The notes beneath the pieces were generated by a model. That model searched no databases and was not told the origin of the DNA. It saw nothing but the letters and a program-made list of their open reading frames with translations. The translations under genes and the position numbers were made by a program. Positions 36,844 through 45,880 of a stretch of DNA of 64,000 nt are shown here, piece by piece. This stretch comes from Natronohydrobacter sp. (GTDB taxonomy: Bacteria; Pseudomonadota; Alphaproteobacteria; Rhodobacterales; Rhodobacteraceae). The stretch spans positions 1-64,000 of the forward strand of contig JAUVXF010000008.1 in assembly GCA_030603695.1 (NCBI GenBank), in the 5' to 3' direction. How positions within the stretch are numbered: position 1 is the first letter of the stretch; each line of letters starts with the position of its first letter.

Positions 36844-37755
36844 TCAGCCATTCACGGCGTGAAGGACTGGTTTTTGGGGGGCTGGTTCCGGGTCATCGGT
36901 CGGGGCTGTCAGATCAATGCGCACGGATTCCGGGCTTTGGCTTTCCCCGCCAGAGGCGCGGCCAGCCAGTTCTTTGGAGCGTTTGCCAAGAAACTGCACC
37001 AGATGATTGCGGATGGCGTAGTAATTGGGGTGTTCCACAATCTCTGTGCGCCGTCTTGGGCGCGGGATGGTGATTTCCACCGATTCCGCAATCCGGGCAA
37101 AGGGGCCGTTTGTCATCAGAAGAATACGGTCTGCCAGCAGGATCGCTTCATCAATGTCATGGGTGATCATGAAGACGGTCTGTTCGGTCTGGCTCCAGAT
37201 TTTCAGCAACTCTTCCTGAATTGTGCCGCGCGTCAGGGCGTCCAGCGCGCCAAAGGGTTCATCCAGCAGCAAAAGCTTGGGCTGGTTGGCAAAGGCCCGC
37301 GCAATGGAAACCCGCTGGCGCATGCCCCCCGATAGCTGGCTGGGCTTGCGGTGGATTACATCGCCCTCCAGGCCCACCATGGCCAGATATTGCGTGGCAT
37401 GTTCCACCACCTTCTCGCGCGACCAGTCGCGGTAGCGCGCCTTGACGCCGAAGGTCACATTCTTCAGCGCGCTCAGCCAGGGCAGAAGCGAATAATTCTG
37501 AAACACCACCCCCCGGTCAAGGCTGGGGCCGGACACGGCCACCCCATCCATTTTCACCACCCCGGCAGAGGGTTCGGCCAGCCCGGCCAGAACATTCATG
37601 ATGGTGGATTTGCCGCAGCCCGAATGGCCCAAGATGCAGACAAATTCGCCCTTTTCTATGCCAAAGCTGGCATTTTCAAACACTGTCAGCGTGCCGCCCG
37701 CCCCATCGGGGAAGGTTTGGCTCAGGCGCTCGACACTCAGAAACGGTTTGCTCAT
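36844..37755 (-). CDS. Cyanate/nitrate-type ABC transporter ATPase
   Basis: A 303-residue ATPase of the NrtD/CmpD/SsuB group. It has Walker [10 protein letters not shown], signature LSGGMRQR, Walker [13 protein letters not shown] and the switch [10 protein letters not shown]-terminal extension of about 40 residues beyond the ATPase core is proline-rich and of unknown use. The ATG at 37755 has AAAGGAG upstream; the frame extends to 37833 inside the permease gene. Cyanate as substrate is inferred from the adjacent cynS. Confidence 0.92.
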   Translation of the reverse strand: MSKPFLSVERLSQTFPDGAGGTLTVFENASFGIEKGEFVCILGHSGCGKSTIMNVLAGLAEPSAGVVKMDGVAVSGPSLDRGVVFQNYSLLPWLSALKNVTFGVKARYRDWSREKVVEHATQYLAMVGLEGDVIHRKPSQLSGGMRQRVSIARAFANQPKLLLLDEPFGALDALTRGTIQEELLKIWSQTEQTVFMITHDIDEAILLADRILLMTNGPFARIAESVEITIPRPRRRTEIVEHPNYYAIRNHLVQFLGKRSKELAGRASGGESQSPESVRIDLTAPTDDPEPAPQKPVLHAVNG

Positions 37756-37768
37756 CGGAAAGCTCCTT

Positions 37769-38602
37769 TCACTCTGCATAGGTGACGGCGCGTTGCAGCG
37801 TGGCGAAGATTGTATCCAGCACCATGCCCACAAGGCCGATCATCAGGATCGAGAAAATGACCGATGTCAGATCAAGATTGTTCCACTCGTTCCAGACATA
37901 ATAGCCAATCCCCGTTCCCCCCACGAGCATCTCTGCCGCCACGATCACCAGCCATGCAATGCCGATAGATATCCGCATTCCGGTTAGAATGGTGGGGGCG
38001 GCGGCGGGCAAGATGACGGTCAGCGCGGTGCGCAGGCTGCCCAATTCATGCGTGCGCGCCACATTCACCCAGTCGCTGCGCACACCTGCCACCCCAAAGG
38101 CCGTATTCAGCAACATGGGCCAGACAGAGCATATGAAGATCACGAAAATCGCGCTGGCCTCGCTGTCTTGGATGATGAACAGCGCAAGCGGCATCCATGC
38201 GAGGGGCGAAATGGGGCGCAGCACCTGAATAAACGGGTTCAGCGCCTTGTAGGCGACGGGCGACATGCCAATCAGAAAGCCCAAGGGAATGGCCAGCGCC
38301 GCAGCCATGGCAAAGCCCGACAAGACGCGATACAGCGAATAGGCCAGCTGAATGCCTATGCCCTTGTCATTGGGGCCGTTGTCATAGAACGGGTTGCTCA
38401 ACTGCTCCCACGCCTTGACAAGCACATCGCTGGGGGGTGGCACAGCCGCGCGCGGCTGCCCCAGACCCATCAGGATTTCATATTCTGTCAGCGCCTCGCC
38501 CATCACCTGCCGCGTGACAGAGATTTCCCACGCCCCAAGTGCCACGATCAGCAGGACAACCGATAAAAGTGCTGCGCGTTTGTTCACGGAAAGCATTTGC
38601 AT
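37769..38602 (-). CDS. Cyanate/nitrate-type ABC transporter permease
   Basis: A 277-residue inner-membrane permease of the NrtB/CmpB/SsuC group with about six membrane segments. The EAA-like loop reads VARTHELGSLRTALTVILPA, and the preceding ISPLAWMPLALFI motif is typical for this group. It lies 13 bases before the ATPase gene and 3 bases after the binding-protein gene. Confidence 0.92.
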   Translation of the reverse strand: MQMLSVNKRAALLSVVLLIVALGAWEISVTRQVMGEALTEYEILMGLGQPRAAVPPPSDVLVKAWEQLSNPFYDNGPNDKGIGIQLAYSLYRVLSGFAMAAALAIPLGFLIGMSPVAYKALNPFIQVLRPISPLAWMPLALFIIQDSEASAIFVIFICSVWPMLLNTAFGVAGVRSDWVNVARTHELGSLRTALTVILPAAAPTILTGMRISIGIAWLVIVAAEMLVGGTGIGYYVWNEWNNLDLTSVIFSILMIGLVGMVLDTIFATLQRAVTYAE

Positions 38603-38605
38603 GGT

Positions 38606-39982
38606 TCAGCCCCGCTTGATTGCGAAGCTGTCGACATAGGCTTCGGGTTGGTCGGGATCGAAGGTCTTGCCCATGATGGTATGGGATTTGTAATTCACCT
38701 CTGGCGCGTCATAGCCCAGATCCGTCATGACCTTGCGCGCATCAGACGCCAGATAGACCCGTTCGGCAATGCCTTTGTAATCCACATCGCCATCAATATA
38801 GCCCCAGCGCTTCATCTGCGTCAGGATCCACACGCCCATGGACTGCCATGGGAAGGGATCGAAATCTATCCGGTCGGGCACGCGCTGCACATTGCCCAAG
38901 CCATCCGCAAATGTGCCTGTCAGCACCTGTTCAATCACGGGTACGGGCTGGTTGAGGTAATTTGCAGGGGCAATCGCCTCAGAGATTTCCTTGCGGTTAT
39001 CGGGGTTAGAGGCATATTGCGTGGCGTCAATGATCGATTTCAGCAGCGCGCCATACGTATTGGGCAGTTCCACCGCAAACCGCCGGGGCGCTGCAAAGGC
39101 GCAGCAGGGATGGCCTTCCCAGATATCCTTGGTCAGCATATGGATATAGCCAATCCCTTCCCACACGGCGCGCTGGTTGAAAGGATCGGGCGAGAGATAG
39201 CCATCCAGATTTCCCGCGCGCAGGTTGGCCACCATTTCGGGCGGTGGAACCACACGGATCTGGATATCACGATCAGGGTCTAGCCCATGTTCGGCAACAT
39301 AGTAGCGCAACAGAAAGTTGTGCATCGAATATTCAAACGGCACACCGAATGTCATGCCCTTCCATTGGGTCGGGTCGCGCTTGTCCAGGTGCTCGTTTGA
39401 AAGAACAATCGCCTGTCCATTGATGTTTTCCACGGCTGGCATGATATAGGGCGCGGCGGTTGATCCTGCGCCCATTGTCATCGCCAGCGGCATGGGGGTT
39501 AGCATATGGCTGGCGTCATACTGGCCAGACAGCGACATGTCGCGCGCCACGGCCCAGCCAGCGGTTTTCACCACTTCTACATTCAGGCCATAGCGGCTGT
39601 AAAAGCCCATGGGTTCGGCCATGATAATGGGGGTTGCGCAGGTGATCGCCACGAAACCCACTTTCAGATCAGGCTTTTCCGGTGCGCCCAGTTCATCCAT
39701 GATCAGCGCCTTGGCCTTGTCCATAGGAAAGACAGAGGCCAGCGCGGCGGCAAAGGCCCCACCGCCCAGCATACCCATCATCGACCGGCGGCTGATATCG
39801 TTATGCCCAAAGACAGAGCGCACGACCGCGCTTTCCACCGCGCGTTCCAGCATGGCGTCGGATGTGGTGGGTGCGCTGATACGGGCGCGGGCGTCATTGG
39901 TGCAGGTTTCACACCCGCACGCGGCCCCATGGCGCAGATCGGTTTTATGCGAAAACGGATTTCCAAGGCTGTTGGTTGACAT
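38606..39982 (-). CDS. CmpA/NrtA-family substrate-binding protein with internal Tat-like signal and CxCxxC motif
   Basis: A 458-residue binding protein of the nitrate/cyanate/bicarbonate class (conserved pattern LKVGFVAITCATPIIMAEPMGF, then LDGYLSPDPFNQRAV and GHPCCAFA). A twin-arginine signal, SRRSMMG at residues 64-70 with a hydrophobic stretch to about 86, lies unusually far from the N-terminus. The preceding 60 residues carry CGCETC at 22-27. The ATG at 39982 was chosen (AGAGG upstream). An open frame continues to 40240 through the promoter palindrome and is not credible. Export through Tat and cyanate binding are inferred. Confidence 0.9.
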   Translation of the reverse strand: MSTNSLGNPFSHKTDLRHGAACGCETCTNDARARISAPTTSDAMLERAVESAVVRSVFGHNDISRRSMMGMLGGGAFAAALASVFPMDKAKALIMDELGAPEKPDLKVGFVAITCATPIIMAEPMGFYSRYGLNVEVVKTAGWAVARDMSLSGQYDASHMLTPMPLAMTMGAGSTAAPYIMPAVENINGQAIVLSNEHLDKRDPTQWKGMTFGVPFEYSMHNFLLRYYVAEHGLDPDRDIQIRVVPPPEMVANLRAGNLDGYLSPDPFNQRAVWEGIGYIHMLTKDIWEGHPCCAFAAPRRFAVELPNTYGALLKSIIDATQYASNPDNRKEISEAIAPANYLNQPVPVIEQVLTGTFADGLGNVQRVPDRIDFDPFPWQSMGVWILTQMKRWGYIDGDVDYKGIAERVYLASDARKVMTDLGYDAPEVNYKSHTIMGKTFDPDQPEAYVDSFAIKRG

Positions 39983-40121
39983 GCGTTTACCTCTGCAAGG
40001 GTTTCGATCTTGCTGAAAGCTTAACAATTCCGCGGCGCAGAAAGTGAAAATGCCGCTTTTGGACGATTTCTGGTAAAATGTTTTAAAAACAATAAAATAG
40101 ATTGCCGCGGCAGGCGCAAAA

Positions 40122-40156
40122 AATACGAAAAATCGTAAATTACGATATTTCGTATT
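40122..40156. promoter_or_regulatory. 35-bp near-perfect palindrome between the cyanate operon and its regulator
   Basis: The element contains two perfect smaller palindromes, TACGA-AAAA-TCGTA and TACGA-TATT-TCGTA, which are themselves arranged as a 17-bp inverted repeat with one mismatch. It lies in the AT-rich divergent promoter between the binding-protein gene and the regulator gene. It is a likely binding site for one or two dimers of the regulator. Confidence 0.65.
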
Positions 40157-40189
40157 GTGCTTGAGGGGCTTTCGGCGCAGCATTCGCCC

Positions 40190-42055
40190 ATGTTCTTGCG
40201 CCAGATTACGCCCGATTCCCTGCTGGATGCGTTTCCGCATTCAACCCTTATTCTGGATACTGCCAAAGACAGGATTGTGGCAGCCAATGCGCGCGCGCGG
40301 CAGTTTCTGGCGCTGTCCGGCACAGACGGCCCCGCAGAGAACCGCTTTCGCCCCCATATTGCGGGTAATTTCGGGGGTTTTCTGGTATTTCTGGACGAGC
40401 TGGCCCATCGCGGGCAGGCATGGCGCCGCAATATTCCGCTACAAGACACTGCGCAGCACCCGCTAAGCTGCGAATTGCGCGGCACGCTTATTGCGCAAAC
40501 GCCAGACCATATCTTGCTGACCCTGATCGACCTCAATGAACTGTCACGCCATGACCAGATTACAGAGGCCGGGGAACTTCAGCGCCTTGGCCTGTTGGAA
40601 TGGCAACGCGCGCAAGATTTCTTCAACGAGTTGGAACGCCAGAACCAGTTGATCCTGAATGCGGCGGGCGAGGGGATTTACGGCGTGAATGCCGATGGCA
40701 AGACCACTTTCGTCAATCGTGCCGCGCGCGAGATGTTGGGCTGGAGCGCCGAAGACCTGCTTGGCCGCGATATCCATTCCATGATCCACCACCACCATCT
40801 GAGTGGCGAAGTATATCCCGCCCATGATTGCCCGATTTACCAATCTTTCCGCTTCGAGCAGGTGAACCGCATTGAAGACGAGGTGTTCTGGCGCAAGGAT
40901 GGCAAGCCCATTCGCGTCGAATATGTCTCGACCCCGATTTATGACCAGAACATTCTGGCCGGGGCCGTGGTGATTTTCCGCGACATTACCGAGCGCAAGG
41001 AAAACGAGCGCAAATTGCGCGATGCCATGCAGCAGGTGCAAGAGTTGCGCGAGCAGTTGGAGCAGGAAAACGCCTATTTGCAGGAAACCATCGCATCAGA
41101 GCGCGCGCACCATGAGATTATTGGCAGCTCTCCGGCGATTTTGCAGTTGCTGAGCAAGATTGATCTGGTGGCCGGAACCGAAGCCACAGTCCTGATTTCA
41201 GGAGAGGCAGGCACGGGCAAGGCGCTGGTGGCCTCTGCCATCCACAAGGGCAGCGCGCGCAAGCGCCGATCTCTGATCCATTTCAAATGCAGCGCTGTTA
41301 CATCAGATGCAATAGAGGCCGAACTTTTTGGCCAGATGCGCGGCGCCTTTCCGGGGGCCTTGCGCGACAAGCCGGGCATGTTGGAACTGGCCCATAACGG
41401 CACGTTGTTTCTGGATGATGTGGATGAATTGCCCATTGCCTTGCAGGGCCGTTTGCTGCACGCGCTGCAAGAAGGCACTGTCACGCGGCTGGGCGACACG
41501 CGGGCACGCGAAATCAATTTGCGCGTGATTGCCGCAAGCCGCAGATCGCTGGAACGTCTGGCCCGGAAGGGCGAGTTCCGGCAAGAACTGTATATGTATC
41601 TGAATGTCTTTCCCATCGAATGCCTGCCCCTGCGCCAGCGCCCCGAAGATATCCCCGCGCTGGCCGCGCATTTTCTGGCGCTGTCGTGCAAGCGGCTGAA
41701 TATGAAACCCCTGACAATCACCCGTCATTCCATGGAAACGCTGATTGGCTATGACTGGCCGGGCAATGTGCGCGAATTGCAAAATGTGGTTGATCGCGGT
41801 GCGATTATTTCAAATGGCGATAAATTGCAGGTGGAACTTGCGCAGCGCCCCACCCCCGGCGGGCAGGCCAGCCCAACCGTTATGACAGAGGCGGAGATCA
41901 TGGCCGTGCAGCGCGCCAATCTGGTAAATGCGCTGCGCATGACACAAGGCCGGGTGGCGGGAGAGGATGGGGCCGCGCGCCTGTTGGGGCTGCAACCGAC
42001 CACGCTGTATTCGCGCATTCGCAAATTGGAAATCCAGCCGGATGAATGGCAGTAA
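40190..42055 (+). CDS. Sigma-54-activator-like regulator (PAS, AAA+, Fis HTH) with altered GAFTGA loop
   Basis: A 621-residue regulator (632 if translation starts at GTG 40157; neither start has a clear ribosome-binding site). It has an N-terminal sensor region, a PAS domain at about residues 150-270 (GIYGVNADGKTTFVNRAARE, then DGKPIRVEY), a coiled coil, an AAA+ domain and a Fis-type HTH at the end (GAARLLGLQPTTLYSRIRKL). In the AAA+ domain, Walker A is GEAGTGKA (338-345), the sigma-54 contact loop is GAFPGA instead of GAFTGA (385-390), and Walker B ends FLDD (407-410) instead of DE. It probably controls the divergent cyanate operon, perhaps without sigma-54. Confidence 0.85.
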   Translation: MFLRQITPDSLLDAFPHSTLILDTAKDRIVAANARARQFLALSGTDGPAENRFRPHIAGNFGGFLVFLDELAHRGQAWRRNIPLQDTAQHPLSCELRGTLIAQTPDHILLTLIDLNELSRHDQITEAGELQRLGLLEWQRAQDFFNELERQNQLILNAAGEGIYGVNADGKTTFVNRAAREMLGWSAEDLLGRDIHSMIHHHHLSGEVYPAHDCPIYQSFRFEQVNRIEDEVFWRKDGKPIRVEYVSTPIYDQNILAGAVVIFRDITERKENERKLRDAMQQVQELREQLEQENAYLQETIASERAHHEIIGSSPAILQLLSKIDLVAGTEATVLISGEAGTGKALVASAIHKGSARKRRSLIHFKCSAVTSDAIEAELFGQMRGAFPGALRDKPGMLELAHNGTLFLDDVDELPIALQGRLLHALQEGTVTRLGDTRAREINLRVIAASRRSLERLARKGEFRQELYMYLNVFPIECLPLRQRPEDIPALAAHFLALSCKRLNMKPLTITRHSMETLIGYDWPGNVRELQNVVDRGAIISNGDKLQVELAQRPTPGGQASPTVMTEAEIMAVQRANLVNALRMTQGRVAGEDGAARLLGLQPTTLYSRIRKLEIQPDEWQ

Positions 42056-42304
42056 TCGCCCCTGCCTTGTGCACGATTGGTGAGGGCGGCTTGGCGCGGG
42101 TTCAAAAGCCTTGGCTTGCCTTGGGAAATGGCGCGCGTGGGGAAAATGCTGAAGCCAACAGCGTAATAGTTTCCAGCCCATTTAATGCCTAAAAAAGCAG
42201 CGCCGATGCGCCCATTGCGCCGAATAAACTTGCGCGATGCCTCACCGTAAGTTTACCACTTGGTCAAGTTCTTCCCAACCCCTTCAACCCAAGAAAGCGA
42301 AACC

Positions 42305-43315
42305 ATGACGCAGAGCATTCTTTCCACCCGCCGCGGGGTTCTTTTATCCGGTGCGGCGCTGTCCCTGTCTGGTTTGTTGCCTGCCCGCGTATTTGCCGCT
42401 GATCCCATCAAAATGGCGGGAATTTATACTGTCCCTGTGGAACAGCAATGGGTAAGCCGTATCCATATTGCCGCTGAAGCGGCCAAAGCGGCGGGGCGGG
42501 TGGACTATAGTTTCTCTGAAAATGTGTCCAACACCGATTACCCGCGCGTGATGCGCGAATATTGCGAATCTGGTGTGAAACTGATTGTCGGAGAGATTTT
42601 CGGGGTTGAGGCCGAAGCGCGCGAAGTCTGTGCCGAATATCCTGATGTGGCGTTTTTGCTGGGATCGTCTTTCAAGCAAGACCCGGCAATTCCCAATCTG
42701 GCGGTGTTTGACAACTACATTCAGGATGCAAGCTATCTGACCGGGATTATTGCGGGCGCAATGACCGAGAGCGGCAATATCGGCATGGTGGGCGGCTTCC
42801 CCATTCCAGAGGTGAACCGCCTGATGCATGCCTTCATGGCGGGCGTGCGCGAAACCCGGCCTGATGCGCAATTTCAGGTCAGTTTTATCGGGTCGTGGTT
42901 TGATCCGCCCAAGGCCAAGGAAACCGCTTTCGCCATGATAGATGCGGGCGCGGATGTCATGTATGCGGAACGCTTTGGCGTCTCGGATGCAGCGCAGGAA
43001 CGCGGCATTCTGGCCATCGGCAATGTGATAGATACCCAGCCCGATTACCCCGATACTGTTGTCACCTCGGCGCTGTGGCATTTTGAACCAACGCTTGATG
43101 CGGCACTGACAGCAATCGAGGCCGGGAATTTCGTGGCCGATGATTACGGCGTGTGGTCATTCATGGCGCCGGGCGGCTGTTCCATGGCCCCGCTTGGCAC
43201 ATTCGAGGGCAAGGTTCCCGCAGAGGCCGTGGCCCTGGCCGCCGCGCGCGAGGCTGATATCCGCGCAGGTGTCTTTACCGTAGAGATCAATGACGACGAG
43301 CCGAAATCGACGTGA
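42305..43315 (+). CDS. BMP-family ABC transporter substrate-binding protein (nucleobase/nucleoside)
   Basis: A 336-residue binding protein of the BMP/PnrA (basic membrane protein, nucleoside-binding) family. The N-terminus has a Tat-like signal (STRRGVLLS, then a hydrophobic core ending ARVFAA). The mature part shows IKMAGIYTVPVEQQWVSRIH, NYIQDASYLTGIIAGAM and GNIGMVGGFPIPEVNRL. The ATG at 42305 is used; the frame extends upstream to 42260. Stop and next start overlap (TGATG). A pyrimidine or related ligand is inferred from the downstream cytosine-deaminase-like gene. Confidence 0.92.
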   Translation: MTQSILSTRRGVLLSGAALSLSGLLPARVFAADPIKMAGIYTVPVEQQWVSRIHIAAEAAKAAGRVDYSFSENVSNTDYPRVMREYCESGVKLIVGEIFGVEAEAREVCAEYPDVAFLLGSSFKQDPAIPNLAVFDNYIQDASYLTGIIAGAMTESGNIGMVGGFPIPEVNRLMHAFMAGVRETRPDAQFQVSFIGSWFDPPKAKETAFAMIDAGADVMYAERFGVSDAAQERGILAIGNVIDTQPDYPDTVVTSALWHFEPTLDAALTAIEAGNFVADDYGVWSFMAPGGCSMAPLGTFEGKVPAEAVALAAAREADIRAGVFTVEINDDEPKST

Positions 43316-44844
43316 TGCCAAGCCCGGAGGTGCTGCGCCTCGATCGGATTACCAAACGCTTCGGGGCGCTGGTTGCCAATGATGCCATCTCGCTCAGCCT
43401 TGCGGCGGGCGAGGTGGTGGCGCTGTTGGGCGAGAATGGGGCTGGCAAAACAACGCTGATGAACATCCTCTTTGGCCAATATGTGGCCGATGAGGGGATG
43501 ATCACTGCCTTTGGCCAGCCTCTTCCGCCGGGCAATCCGCGCGCAGCGCTTGCGGCGGGGATTGGCATGGTGCACCAGCATTTCACATTGGCAGATCATC
43601 TCAGCGTGCTGGAAAACATCGTTCTTGGCACGCGGCCACTGTTGTCGCTCTCGTTGGGGTTGGGGGCGGCGCGCGATAAGATCCGCGCGCTGTCGCAGGA
43701 TTTCGGGCTGGCGGTTGATCCCGATGCTCGGGTGGGCCAGTTGGGCGTGGGCCAGCGCCAGCGGGTAGAGATATTGAAAGCGCTCTACCGTGATGCGCGG
43801 GTGCTTATTCTGGACGAACCCACCGCCGTTCTAACCCCGCAAGAGGCAGACGCCCTGTTTGCCACATTGCGCCGGATGGTGGCGCGCGGGCTGTCTGTCA
43901 TCTTTATCAGCCACAAGCTGCATGAGGTGATGGCCATTGCCAATCGCTGCGTGGTTCTGCGCCATGGCAAGCTGGTGGGCACAGTGGAAACCGCTGGCAC
44001 AAACCCCGCCGATCTGGCCGCGATGATGGTGGGGGCCGAAGTACAGCGCCCTGCCATTGCCCCCGGCCAGCCCGGCCCCGCGCTGCTGCGCCTGCGCGCC
44101 GTGCGCACCCCCGATGCCGAAGGGGCGGCAGGGTTGAAAGCGGCCAGTCTGGCGCTGCATGCAGGCCAGATTACCGGGATTGCAGGCGTGTCGGGCAATG
44201 GGCAGGCGGCCTTGTCAGATGTCGTATCGGGCCTATTGGCCCCGCGCGCGGGCCAGTTAGAGATTGCAGGCACCCCCGCGCCCCAGCCCTGGACACCTGC
44301 CGCCGCGCTGGCTTGCGGCATTGGGCGCATCCCCGAAGACAGGCACAAGGCGGGAACGATTGCCGATTTCACCCTTGCCGAAAACACGGTGCTGGAAACG
44401 CGGCGCATGGCCCCGTTTTCCACTCGTGGGTTCTGGATGAACTGGGGCGCGGCGCGTGCCCATGCGCAGGCGATCATCGCAAAATATGATGTCCGTTGCC
44501 CCGGCCCGGAAACCCCCATCCGCCTCTTGTCGGGCGGCAATATGCAAAAGCTGATCTTGGGGCGCGTGCTGGAAGGCGCGCCGCGCGTGGTGCTGGCCAA
44601 TCAGCCGGTGCGGGGCCTTGATATCGGGGCCATAACCTATGTGCATTCCCAGCTTATTGCCGCGCGTGATCGTGGCGCGGCGGTTTTGCTGATTTCCGAG
44701 GATCTGGACGAGGTATTGCAGCTTTCTGATGTGCTTCATGTCATCTCGGAAGGCCGGCTGTCGCCGCCCATCCCCCGCGGGGGGGCAAGCGTGGCGGAAC
44801 TGGGCCTGATGATGGCCGGAGAGGGCGTGTTCGATGCGGCTTGA
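43315..44844 (+). CDS. BMP-type ABC transporter ATPase (two fused ABC domains)
   Basis: A 509-residue ATPase of the YufO/NupA type. Domain 1 has Walker A GENGAGKTT, signature-like LGVGQRQRVEIL and Walker B LILDEPTAVL. Domain 2 has the family's degenerate Walker A (GVSGNGQAA), signature LSGGNMQK and Walker B VVLANQPVRGLD, in which the acidic residues are replaced as is usual for this group. It overlaps the binding-protein gene by one base and the next permease by 11 bases. Confidence 0.92.
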   Translation: MPSPEVLRLDRITKRFGALVANDAISLSLAAGEVVALLGENGAGKTTLMNILFGQYVADEGMITAFGQPLPPGNPRAALAAGIGMVHQHFTLADHLSVLENIVLGTRPLLSLSLGLGAARDKIRALSQDFGLAVDPDARVGQLGVGQRQRVEILKALYRDARVLILDEPTAVLTPQEADALFATLRRMVARGLSVIFISHKLHEVMAIANRCVVLRHGKLVGTVETAGTNPADLAAMMVGAEVQRPAIAPGQPGPALLRLRAVRTPDAEGAAGLKAASLALHAGQITGIAGVSGNGQAALSDVVSGLLAPRAGQLEIAGTPAPQPWTPAAALACGIGRIPEDRHKAGTIADFTLAENTVLETRRMAPFSTRGFWMNWGAARAHAQAIIAKYDVRCPGPETPIRLLSGGNMQKLILGRVLEGAPRVVLANQPVRGLDIGAITYVHSQLIAARDRGAAVLLISEDLDEVLQLSDVLHVISEGRLSPPIPRGGASVAELGLMMAGEGVFDAA

Positions 44845-45880
44845 GGCGATCCCAAACCCCTCACACCTGCGCCGCTACGGGTTTCCGGCGCTGGCAATCG
44901 CGGCCACGGTGCTGGTGGCCTCTGTGCTGTCCTGGGTGGCGGGGGCAGAGCCTTTTGCAACCTTGGGCCTGATCGTGAAGGGCGCGACAGGCTCTCGCCT
45001 TGCCATTCTGGAAACGCTGAACCGCGCCACACCCCTTATCTTTACCGGGTTGGCTGTGGCCGTGGCCTTTCGCGCAAAGCTGTGGAATATCGGGGCCGAA
45101 GCGCAGCTTTATGCAGGCGCGGTGATGACGGTTGTGATTGGCACAAGCGCCTGGGGCGTGGTCTGGTTGCAACTGCCGCTGATGGCGCTGGGCGCGGTGG
45201 CGGCAGGGGCGCTGGTGCTGCTGGGGCCGGTGCTGCTGAAAACCCGCTTTGGCGTGGATGAAGTGGTCACAACCCTTTTGTTCAATTTCGTGATGCTGTT
45301 ATTCGTCAGTTGGCTGGTGGAAGGGCCGTTGAAAGACCCGATGGGCATGGGCTGGCCAAAATCCACCCCTATAGACCGCGATTTGCGCTTGCCGCGCATG
45401 GTGGAAGGGTTGCGGCTGCATTGGGGCTTTGGCCTTGCACTGATTGCGGCGGTGCTGGTCTGGCTGATGCAGGCGCGCACAGTGCTGGGCTATGAAATCC
45501 GGGCGGTGGGGCAAAATGCCCGCGCGGCGCGGTTTGCGGGTATTCCTGTCAATTCAGTGCTGGTAAAAACGGCGCTGTTGTCGGGCGGGTTGGCCGCGCT
45601 GGCCGGGTTTTCCGAGGTCGCTGGCCTGAAAGGGCATCTGACGCGCGATTTGTCGCCGGGCTTTGGCTATACCGGGATTATTGTGGCCATGCTGGCCCTG
45701 CTGCACCCTTTGGGGGTGGTGGTGGCCGCGCTGTTTGTGGCGGGCATATTCGTGGGCGCTGACAGCATGAGCCGCGCGGCAGGTGTGCCCACCTATCTGG
45801 CCGATATCTTGCTGGCGGTGGCGCTGTTGTTCATGGTGTTGGCGCTGGGCCTGTCGCGCTACCGGGTGGTGTGGAAATGA
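44834..45880 (+). CDS. BMP-type ABC transporter permease 1
   Basis: A 348-residue permease of the YufP/NupB type with about eight to ten hydrophobic segments. The motif LIFTGLAVAVAFRAKLWNIGAEAQ near residue 68 is diagnostic of this group. It overlaps the ATPase gene and the second permease (ATGA), so the four transporter genes are coupled. Confidence 0.92.
   Translation: MRLEAIPNPSHLRRYGFPALAIAATVLVASVLSWVAGAEPFATLGLIVKGATGSRLAILETLNRATPLIFTGLAVAVAFRAKLWNIGAEAQLYAGAVMTVVIGTSAWGVVWLQLPLMALGAVAAGALVLLGPVLLKTRFGVDEVVTTLLFNFVMLLFVSWLVEGPLKDPMGMGWPKSTPIDRDLRLPRMVEGLRLHWGFGLALIAAVLVWLMQARTVLGYEIRAVGQNARAARFAGIPVNSVLVKTALLSGGLAALAGFSEVAGLKGHLTRDLSPGFGYTGIIVAMLALLHPLGVVVAALFVAGIFVGADSMSRAAGVPTYLADILLAVALLFMVLALGLSRYRVVWK

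Noticed and set aside
39983-40156. Search for a sigma-54 promoter (GG-N10-GC) upstream of the cyanate operon
   Set aside because: No element with correct spacing was seen on the minus strand.
39983-40240. N-terminal extension of the cyanate binding-protein frame
   Set aside because: It would translate through the AT-rich promoter and the 35-bp palindrome; ATG 39982 has a ribosome-binding site.
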